Part shown: positions 13,345 through 22,100 of the stretch, in pieces
How positions within the stretch are numbered: position 1 is the first letter of the stretch
How the letters are laid out: each line of letters opens with the position of its first letter
Assembly: GCA_009782285.1 (NCBI GenBank)
Contig: WRJK01000016.1
Coordinates: 1 to 39,810, forward strand
Direction of reading: 5' to 3'
DNA from: Clostridiales bacterium
Lineage (GTDB): Bacteria; Bacillota; Clostridia; Peptostreptococcales; Anaerovoracaceae
DNA: 39,810 bases
The notes under the pieces: model-generated
Told to the model about the DNA's origin: nothing
Databases searched by the model: none
What the model saw: the letters and a program-made list of their open reading frames with translations, nothing else
Program-made: the position numbers and the translations under genes

Positions 13345-15933
13345 TCATTTGGTGTAGTGTATCAAGAGGTCTATCAAGTCGAGCATGTCTATCAGCCCGT
13401 CTCCGTTGACGTCGCACTTGCTCGCCGCTACACCCCTTCCTTGGGAATCATTAACCTTGAACAGTGTGCCCCAGTCAATGGAATCATTGTCAAAACCGCA
13501 GTAAAGAAGCATTATGCCGAGATCCAATGCATCGATAATGCCGTCCCTGTTCAAGTCGTATTTTGAATAAATCAACTCAATCTTAGTCGTAGCATTGCCC
13601 AATTCAATGATTGCGTCAAGATCAACCTCCTTCGTTCCGTCTGACCCTATAGCCTTTGCATTGGCAAGCGTGAGGGTTGCTTCGCCTGGTGCTCGCGGTG
13701 CGAAAACGAGTTTGGCGATGTCAACAGGTTCAATCGAAGTAAGCAGGGTTGTTTCGGGTCGGATCGTTAAAGCAATTGTGCCATGCCAGACGCCACTTCC
13801 TGCATTTACCCACAATATGCCTTTCGGTGATTCAAACGGTGAAAACACTGCTAGGTCTCTGCTGGTCAGCATATTGCCGTCTACAAAAAAATCAATTGTA
13901 ATTTCCTGTACATCAGCTGCATTTCGAACAAACAGGATGTATTCCACGTCCCCTGTGATATAGCTAACCGGATCCGTGCGGATGCTCAACTTGACCGTTT
14001 CGTCTGCCTGAACCGTATACATCTTTTGCAGCTCAATCACGTCCAGTATGTCGATAACTCCGTCAGGGCAAGAGAAGTCGCACATGTACGGGTATATCGG
14101 CTTGCCGGTTGTGTCGCTGGCTGTCGTGTAGGTGTACCAGCCGGCGTCGTCCTCGGAGAGTCCCATGTACATTAACAGTATGGCCATGTCAAGGTCGTCG
14201 ATCTCGCCGTCTTTGTTGAAGTCACAAATGTCGCATGTGTCAGGAACTGTGTACCTGATATAAATGTCGATCAGGTCAAGCATGTTGACTACCTCGTCGC
14301 CGTTGACGTCGCACAAGCTTGGCGTAATCGGACTGCCTTTGGAATCATGGAACTTAGCTAAACTGTCCCACCCCGGGTCGCTGCTTGTAAAACCGGCGTA
14401 CCTCACTGCGATGTACAGGTCGAGGCTGTCTATTACCCTGTCCTTGTTCAGGTCGTACTTGCTGAAGACGTTGTAGTTCTGCATCAAAATCGCTGCGTCA
14501 ATGGGGCTGACTGCCCCGTCTCCGTCGAAGTCGCACATGTAAGGGTATATCGGGTTGCCTGCCGTGTCGCTGGCTGCGGTGTAAGTCAGCCACCCGTCCA
14601 TATCCTCGGAGAAGCCCATGTAGAGCTGCAGGATGCTCAAGTCGAGGCCGTCGACTTTGCCGTCCTTGTTCAGGTCGTAGGCGCTGTAAATGACGGTGTA
14701 GTTCTCAAACAAGATTGCCGCGTCGGACAGGCTGATTTCGCCGTCGCCGTCGAAGTCGCACATGTACGGGAACACCGGCTTTCCTGCCGTGTCGCTGGCT
14801 GCTGTGAAGGCGAACCAGTCCACATCGCTCTCGGAAAGCCCCATGTAGAGGTACAGGATGTCCATGTCGAGGCTGTCGACCACCCCGTCCTTGTTCAGGT
14901 CGTAGACGCTGCACGGGTCCGGGACTGTGTAATTGGCAATTATGGCGACGAGATCCAGTATGTCGACCACATCGTCGCCGTTGACGTCGCACAAGCTTTG
15001 CGTAATAGGGCTGCCTTTGGAATCAAGGTACAACGCAAAGCTGTCCCACCCCGGGTCGCTGCTTGTGAATCTGGCGCACCTATAAGCGATGTAAAGGTCG
15101 ACGGAATCGACCACCCCGTCCTTGTTCAGGTCGTACTTGCTGTACTGCTCCTCCGGCTCTGTGTAATTGCTGAACAGTTCAGCCATGTCCAGCATGTCGA
15201 TGGTGCCGTCGACCACGAAGTCGCACATGTACGGGTATACCGGGTTGCCTGCCGTGTCGCTGGCTGCCGTGTAGGCGAACCAGTCCACATCGCCCTCGGA
15301 TAGCCCCATGTAGAGCTGCAGGATGCCCATGTCGAGGCTGTCAACTTTGCCGTCCTTGTTCAGGTCGTAGGCGCCGTATATATCCGGGACGGTGTACCTA
15401 GCGTATATGTCCAGCAGGTCGAACATGTTGACGTCCCCGTCGTCGTTGACGTCGCACAAGCTCGCTGTTATGGGGTTGCCTTTGGAATCGCTGTACTTGG
15501 CCCAAGTGTCCCACTTGGGGTTGTCGCTGTTTATGCCGTAGTACCACTTGGCGATGTACAGGTCGACGGAATCGACCACCCCGTCCTTGTTCAGGTCGTA
15601 CTTGCTGTATGTGACGCTGTAGTTCTGCGTCAAAATTGCCGCGTCGATGGGGCTGACCGCCCCGTCACCGTCGAAGTCGCACATGTAAGGGTATACCGGG
15701 TTGCCTGCCGTGTCGCTGGCTGCTGTGTAAGTCAGCCACCCGCCAAAATCCTCAGAGAAGCCCATGTAGAGCTGCAGGATGCTCAAGTCGAGGCTGTCAA
15801 CCACGCCGTCCTTGTTCAGGTCGTACTTGCTGTCACTCGCCGCCAACACGGGATATTCCATCATTGGAAAAGCCCCGAAAATTAACATGGTTATTAAAAT
15901 GAATGATATTAGTCGATATGGTTTTTTTAACAT
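13345..15933 (-). CDS. Nine-dockerin secreted protein with an internal cohesin-like domain
   Basis: 862 residues. Signal peptide ~1-31, then dockerin-like modules at about 35-109, 110-186, 187-264, 265-341, 342-416, 417-490, 491-567 and 568-641, a cohesin-like beta-sandwich at ~642-789 (ends KLVFAPRAPGEATLTLANAK), and a ninth module at 790-862. Each module has two EF-hand-like loops (DLNKDGVVDSLD type, then CDFDGDG or CDVNGDG) exactly 48 residues apart. Two alternating types occur: A (YTAASDTAGNP.YPYMC) and B (DSKG.PIT.SLC), in order A B A B A A B A, then C. Dockerins bind cohesins in cellulosomes; normally one per protein. Here a single chain could gather up to nine cohesin partners and use its own cohesin-like domain for linking. 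Several loops are degenerate. ATG with AAAGGAG upstream; consensus promoter at 15981-16009; first gene of a two-gene operon. Confidence 0.92.
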   Translation of the reverse strand: MLKKPYRLISFILITMLIFGAFPMMEYPVLAASDSKYDLNKDGVVDSLDLSILQLYMGFSEDFGGWLTYTAASDTAGNPVYPYMCDFDGDGAVSPIDAAILTQNYSVTYSKYDLNKDGVVDSVDLYIAKWYYGINSDNPKWDTWAKYSDSKGNPITASLCDVNDDGDVNMFDLLDIYARYTVPDIYGAYDLNKDGKVDSLDMGILQLYMGLSEGDVDWFAYTAASDTAGNPVYPYMCDFVVDGTIDMLDMAELFSNYTEPEEQYSKYDLNKDGVVDSVDLYIAYRCARFTSSDPGWDSFALYLDSKGSPITQSLCDVNGDDVVDILDLVAIIANYTVPDPCSVYDLNKDGVVDSLDMDILYLYMGLSESDVDWFAFTAASDTAGKPVFPYMCDFDGDGEISLSDAAILFENYTVIYSAYDLNKDGKVDGLDLSILQLYMGFSEDMDGWLTYTAASDTAGNPIYPYMCDFDGDGAVSPIDAAILMQNYNVFSKYDLNKDRVIDSLDLYIAVRYAGFTSSDPGWDSLAKFHDSKGSPITPSLCDVNGDEVVNMLDLIDIYIRYTVPDTCDICDFNKDGEIDDLDMAILLMYMGLSEDDAGWYTYTTASDTTGKPIYPYMCDFSCPDGVIDILDVIELQKMYTVQADETVKLSIRTDPVSYITGDVEYILFVRNAADVQEITIDFFVDGNMLTSRDLAVFSPFESPKGILWVNAGSGVWHGTIALTIRPETTLLTSIEPVDIAKLVFAPRAPGEATLTLANAKAIGSDGTKEVDLDAIIELGNATTKIELIYSKYDLNRDGIIDALDLGIMLLYCGFDNDSIDWGTLFKVNDSQGRGVAASKCDVNGDGLIDMLDLIDLLIHYTK
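14011..15831 (-). repeat. Eight tandem ~225-bp dockerin-coding repeats
   Basis: The DNA coding for modules 1-8 repeats with a period of 222-234 bp and long blocks are nearly identical, for example the GTCCTTGTTCAGGTCGTA block at the start of most modules. Such repeats can expand or contract by recombination. The A-B alternation is broken once (two A modules in a row, residues 342-490), consistent with loss of one B module. Confidence 0.8.
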
Positions 15934-15980
15934 GGCTCGCTCCTTTGCTTTTTTGAACTAGTGCTAGATTTGTTATGTAA

Positions 15981-16009
15981 ATTATACATATGCGAACTAT
16001 GTCTGTCAA
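15981..16009 (-). promoter_or_regulatory. Consensus promoter of the nine-dockerin/cohesin operon
   Basis: Perfect sigma-A consensus on the minus strand: TTGACA (16004-16009), 17-bp spacer, TATAAT (15981-15986), about 45 bp upstream of the ATG at 15933. It is clearly stronger on paper than the promoters of the two giant genes, as expected for a scaffold needed in excess. Confidence 0.8.
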
Positions 16010-16036
16010 AATATTTTTACGGCTGCCCACATTAAA

Positions 16037-16067
16037 AGCCGTGCCCAAATCTTCTTCGGGCACGGCT
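16037..16067 (-). terminator. Terminator after the LRR giant gene
   Basis: Same 10-bp stem AGCCGTGCCC / GGGCACGGCT as at 739-769. Here it is followed on the minus strand by TTTTAAT, and on the plus strand a run of six T lies a few bases past the stem, so it could end transcription in both directions. It separates the LRR giant gene from the consensus promoter of the next operon. Confidence 0.7.
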
Positions 16068-16114
16068 CTGGTTCTTTTTTATTTCCTATCGCAATGTGGA
16101 TTCACGGCTCGGGC

Positions 16115-16143
16115 GTGACACAGGAACCGTCCCCTTTTGTCAC
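16115..16143. repeat. REP-like palindromic element, copy 2
   Basis: Identical over 29 bp to 811-839, with GTGACA and TGTCAC ends. Because of the extra TGACAAAAGGG unit, the stop codon of the giant gene (16151-16153) lies just outside this copy. Confidence 0.65.
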
Positions 16144-16150
16144 CCTTTTG

Positions 16151-19100
16151 TCATGGCTGGTACGGGAGCACCTCGTAGCCTGGCCAGCCGGCTATGTGCC
16201 TCTGCAGTATCATCAGGTCGAGGGGCGTGACCTCGCCGTCGCCGTCCACGTCGGCGGCGGCCCTGTTTATCACGATGCCCGGCCAGCCTGCCAAGTAGCG
16301 CGACAGCAGCGAAGCGTCCATCGGCGCTACCCGCCCGTTTCCGTCCACGTCGCCGCACAAAAATCCTTCGCCCTCTTTTATAAACCGCGCAACGATGCTT
16401 CTGTCGTTTTCAGCCGCAAAGACATAGTTTTCGTTTTTTGAAACCAAGCTGCCGCCTTCATACCAGCCTGAGAACTCGCTGCCCTCAAAGGCGTATGCGG
16501 TCAAACTGAAGTACTGGCCTGCTATTTTCAGCCCGTCGCCCTCGGCGGCCCCGTCCCCTGCTACAGCGCAGTTGACGTTTACGTATACCGCGTCGCTTGC
16601 AGAAACGTCATTCACGTCAACGCCTTCTATTACATTGCCGCCCGCGCTGAGCTGATAGCTTGTTGCATCCGCGCCTGCCGCCCCGGCAACGCTGCCTGTC
16701 ACAGCCTCGCCCTGCTGCACGGCAATGTTGTCCATTTCAACCATGCGCGCCAGTTCCCGCCCTGCGTATTCTGCGACTGAATAGCTCATGACGGAATCCT
16801 CGTCCGGAATTATCTCAACCGTGTAATCCTCGTCACCAGGCAGGTAAACCGAAACCAGGTCGCCATCAAGCACTGCCGCTATTTTCTGCTCAACAATTTC
16901 ACCGCCTGTTATGTTCAGAACAACTTCGTCGGCAGGCGACCTTACAACAACACTGGCGCCGACTGCGTCGAGCAGCGGTTCGCCTCTGCCGGCGGGCGCA
17001 ACGGGACGCCTGAGCAATATTGAAAGCGTCTTGTGGTATTCCTTGCCCTTGTACAATTCGTCAGGCTGGAACGACTGCATCCAAGCTGCGTAGTATTCCG
17101 GCATGTGGTTGACCATCATGCCCGTTGTTGTGTAAATTGCCGCTTCGGACGCTTTTGCCGGGGGCTTCGCGCTGAAAATGTGCCCCAAGCCGACAGCACC
17201 AAACAACTCCTCCAGCACGCTGGCATCGTTTCCTGTCCCATTAAGGTTGGCTGCCGCAAAACCGGCTAGGCTGTTTTGCATCGGCGCATACGCCAAAGTG
17301 TTCGGCATTGCTTTGACCAGCAGGGCTTTCAAGTGGTCTTTTCCAACCTCGTAATACGGGTTGTATCTGGGAAAGCCGATTAGATGCCTCCTGACTTCAA
17401 CGTATTTTGCTATGTACCCGCTGTCCGAATAGACCGACGGCAGGACCATGTCCCTCCCGTAGCGCCTGTACTTCCAGTCGTTGGAGCCATGAAGGCTGCT
17501 CATTGCAACGTCTGTGACAAAGTCGCCCGGGTTGATGATGTTGAAAATGCTCTGGTGGTTTTTGTCGGCTGCTGGCATTTTCGTCGCCTGCGGAACTGCG
17601 AACAGGTACGCGCAGACGTCTTTGCCTTCGTCAATCAGCTGCTTTGCTACAATATTCGCGACCGCCGCGCCCCTGCTGTAGCTGGCCAGCCAAAACTTCG
17701 CGCCGGCAAGGCCGTGTTCTGTTACGTATCCATCCAGCGCTTGCTTCACTTCGCTGGCGCTGGTGTAAAAGCCATAGTGTTCCGGGGACAGCGCTGCGCT
17801 TGCCGGGTTCGCCGGGTCGCCCAGATGGAAGTTGCTCCCCCATTCGGTGCCGTAGTTGCCCCCGCGGACCACAACCGAGACAAGGGTCTCTTCCCGCCCT
17901 GCCAAAACCACAGTTTTATGGGCAAACGCAAAGGCGGTTTCGTCAGGGATGCCCTGGTCTAGCAGCCTGCTGTAATTGTGGAGCTCGATTTCGCCGAACT
18001 CCATGTCCTGGTATGCGCTGAGCAGGTTCTTTGCCCTGTTCAGCGCATCGTTGCTGGAAAAACCAGCCAGCGCAAGGCCAAGCGACATCTGCGCAAGCGT
18101 ATGGTTGTATTTCACGCTGTCGTTCCTGAAAAACCCGTCCGAGTACGCTGAAGGCCAGAGCGCCTGGTCGCCGCTGCTGCCGTCCGACGCTGGGAACCTT
18201 ATCGGCACAGGCCCGTCGCCGATCAAGTGGGTCCTTTTCGTGCCGATCGGAACAACGCGCACCGGTATGCTTACCCCGCTGTCTTCCTCGATTCTGACCA
18301 TGATGTCGACCAGCGTCGACCCGATCGCTTCGCTGTCGGAGCCCCAAGGCAAGTCCTCGTTGATGTACGTGGCAAACGCCTCGATTGGCGACGCGTAGTA
18401 TTTCCAGACGATTTCGCCGGGGTTTACTGTCAGATGGTCAAAGGCGCCCTCTATGCTTTCCCTCAAGCGCCAGTCCTCAAGGCGCCACTTGCTGCCCTCG
18501 CTGCCGTATTCGCCGGCGCTTGCGCTGCTCCGCTTTGCGGCGTAGGGCGCCGCACCCGGAACCTCCAGCGACAGCAGGTCGGCATATGCGTCTTCTGCGC
18601 CATCGCGGTAGTTGTGGAACCCGACGTTGAAGTACACCCACCCGTCGTCCACGGTGTCTTCGTATTCAAGGATCAGCTCGACGCCTTCCTCCCCGTATAC
18701 CTTGATTGGGGAACTGCTGGCAAACCTTGCGGTTATTTCTTCGTTGAACAGCGCCAGCGTCCCCACGTAGTCTGCAGCCACCGGGTACTCGCCCGTTTTG
18801 TCGCCCCGCAGTATCCAAGTGATCTTCTTCTGCGTCTGGCCCGGTATTTCAGGCACAAGGACGACTCGCCCGCCCTCGCTTACCTCCGTGTCCATTATCG
18901 TCAGCCCGTCAGGGATGTCCAGGGTTATTCTGTTGCCCGTCATTGAAAATTCGCTGGAAGCGTTGTTGACGATCGTAAGGCTGACGTCAAAGAACTCCTT
19001 TAGGAAGGCCACGCCCACTGGGATGTCCAGAATCGCCACGGTTATGTAGTCCAAACTGGGGTCGCCTGCTCCGCCGCTGCCTGTGTCGATGACGTACGGT

Positions 19101-22100
19101 GTCAATTCGCGGCTGCTGGTGCCGTAGATGCCCCCACCGCCGCCGCTGCCGTTGCTGCCGCCGCTGACTATGATCGGCCTTGCAGTCGAGGCGCCTGTCG
19201 TGCCGTTGTAGTAGAACGAAGTGGTTATCGTTTCAATGCCGTAGGTCAGTGTTACGGTGATGTTGGCGATGTGCTGGTTCTCAGGCTTGGAGACGTCGAT
19301 GCCGGCAGCGACGATTTCCTCGAAGGTCAAGCGCTTTATTTCGAAGAAGCCCTCTATCATGGTTTGGCGGACCAGCGTCATCGTTGCCTTTGCTGTTTCC
19401 CCCGCCGCGACGACTATGTCCTTTTTTACCGGGAGCCAGTTGTTGTCGGGGATGATGCTGCCGACGGTGTGCCTGCCCGCCTCAGCCGTGAACGTCGCGT
19501 ACCCGCTGCTGTTGGTTGCGCGGATCACTTGGTCCTCTTCGCCCAAGTCAAAGTAGACCGGGGCGTTGGGCACCGGCTTCCCGTCGCCGTCCACGATGCG
19601 GATTTCAGCGTACCCAAGCGCCGCCCGGTCGCGCACGGAGACGGTTCTCACTGCCGAGCCCGTGTTGCCGTCCTCGTCAGTAACTGTCAGGGTAACGTAG
19701 TACGTGCCAGTTGCGGCGTACCTGTGCACGGCCCGCCTGCTTGTGGACGTGGCGCCGTCGCCGAAGTCGAAGGCGTAGGCCACGATGTTTGCGCCGGCAA
19801 CGGACAGCGCGGCGTCGATTTCGTATTCCACGCCGACTTCCATGACCGAGTCGCAGGTGATGACAGCCACCGGCGCGCTCCTGTTGTCAGTGGCCACCGG
19901 GTTGGCGTACGCGCTTGACACGTTCCCCGAATTGTCCATGGCGTCTATCCTGTAAGTGTACTGCTCCCTGGCCAGCGCAATGGAGTAGTCTGTGAAAGCG
20001 TAGTTGAGCTTTCCGATGGACATGGCCTGCGAACCGACGAGGGCGTAGCCCCCTGCGGCGGTTTTCCTGTATATGCGGTAGCCGATCAGGTCGCTGGCCT
20101 GGTCGCTTTCCCACGACACTGTCACATGGTCGCTTCCTGGCTCGTATATGGCCACAGGGTCAAGCGCCACTGGGGCTTCCTTGTCGACTGTGTACGAAAC
20201 CTCTTTCGGCTCGGACGCGTTGCCGGATTTGTCGGTGGCTGTTATCCTGAGCCAGACAACGTCCCCGTGGGCGAAACCGTCGAGCGGGACTGCAGCCGTC
20301 ACAGTCTTCTCGTGGTTGTTCACTGCGCTGAAAACCTGCAGCAAGCTGTATTCTGCGCCTTCCTTTTTGTATTCGATCCTGATTTCGTCAAGCATCCTGT
20401 TGTCCGTCGCGTAGGCACTGACCGTCCGGTACCCCGGACCGATGCATTCGCCTTCGGTTGGAAAAACATTTACGATGGCCGGCGCTTCTTCGTCGGCTGA
20501 TATCTGCGCGGACACGGTTTCGGACAGTGCGCTCTCGTTGCCCGCAAAATCGTTGACGGACACTTTGTAGTAGTAGGCCTGCACCTCGTTCACGCTCCGG
20601 TCGATGTAGTTCAAGGAGGCAAGCGACGATGCGACCTTCAGGAACCCGCTGTCTGGGAGGGTCGATCGGTAGACGGAGTACCTGTTCAAGTCGGGTTCGG
20701 CGCCTTTTTGCCACATCACTTCAATGACGCCGTTCCTGCCCAAGGCCTGCACGCCGGCAGGCGCAGCCGGGGGCGTGCGGTCGACAATGTACTGCACGAA
20801 CGGAGCCGTGGGCGACGCGTCGCTGGCGTTCCCGGCGAAGTCGGTGGCCACGGCGCGGACGTAGATCGGCCCTTCGCTGTATGCGGCGAGGTCAACCGTG
20901 CAGGAGGCAGCCCTTTTCTTCTGAGGGTCGTCGTATGCAGCGGTGTGCACCGTGCCCCAGCTTGCCTGGTCCGCAGACGCCTGGATGGCGATGGTTTTTA
21001 CGGCGTAGTCGTCCTCAGCCGTGGCGCTCACTTGGACGCCGGCGGCGTAGTACGTCGTCCCGCTGCTGGTTGGGCGCGGGGAAAGGTTCGTCACGACCGG
21101 TGCCGTCGTGTCGACGGCGGTGCTCGCGGCAAGGTCGTCCGAAGGGGTGCCCCGGTTTCCCAGGAAGTCGTACCCCACAACCCTGAAGACGTACTCGGTG
21201 CTTGGCGCCAGGTTCAGTATGTTCGCGCCCAGCGTCTTGACGTCCGCTACGCCGGCGTAGGCGCCGCCCGCGTTCTTCCGTTCCACGCGGAAGAAGCTGA
21301 TGTCGTCGTCGGCCACGTCGCGCCATGCAAGGGTCACCGTCACGGACGTGCTGGTGTACGGCGGCTCGCTCCAAGCGACCTTCTCCGGCCCGGTGTTGTC
21401 GATGCAGTACGCGTAGGCAAGCGGGTCGCTGACGTTGTTCATGGCGTCGTAGGCAATTGCCCTAACGCGGACAACCCCGTCGGCAAATGCCGTCGTGTCC
21501 AGCGTGCCGGAAAACGGCGCCGAGGCTTTTGTTTGGAAGAGCACCCATGTTTCGCCGCCGTCAGTGGAATAGCAAAGCTCAACCTTCGTGACGGCTACGT
21601 TGTCTATCGCCGTCGCCGTCACCGTGGCGCTCCCTGAAATGTAGCTCATGTTCGCCGGCGTCAGCTTTGTGACTTGGGGCGGTTCGTTGTCCTCGCCTTT
21701 CATGGCCGAGGCCACGTCCGACGCCGGGCCCTCCTGCCCAAAGTCGTTGACGCCCGTCACGTAGTAATGGTACTGCCTGCCAGCGGCGACGGTTGCGTCC
21801 CTGTACGTCAAGACGTTGCGGCCTGTTATTGACGCCAGCGCGTAGAAGCCGGCATCAATCTCTGACCGCCTGTACACCTTGTACTTCGTGGTGTCGACCT
21901 CGCTGGACATTGACCAGGACAGCGTTATACCGTTGATGTCGCCTACAGCCGTAACGTTGACGATTTTCTCGGGGACAGAGTGGTCGACGGTTACCTGCCC
22001 CGTCTTCTCCGCTGATGCCCCGTCCACGTCGGTCAGGACGAAAACCACGTCGTAGGTGCCGGCGTTGACCCCTTCAATGTCCCAGTGGACGGCGTACGTC

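Larger units (their letters stand above)
16037..16363 (-). repeat. Duplicated 3' cassette, copy 2 (dockerin, stop, REP, hairpin)
   Basis: Partner of 739-1050. The order is identical: dockerin coding region, TGA, REP-like element, hairpin. This copy carries an additional 11-bp direct duplication (TGACAAAAGGG repeated on the minus strand) between the stop codon and the REP element. Confidence 0.8.

Noticed and set aside
13345-15933. Interpretation as a calmodulin-like or RTX calcium protein
   Set aside because: The paired loops, helix pattern, signal peptide, adjoining cohesin gene and the cohesin-like domain in the same chain fit dockerins better than EF-hand sensors or RTX nonapeptides.
20708-21637. 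Long plus-strand open frame (309 codons) and many others opposite the giant genes
   Set aside because: They lie antisense to clearly coding, domain-rich frames, have Arg/Val-rich compositions typical of antisense frames of GC-rich repeats, and lack recognisable domains.
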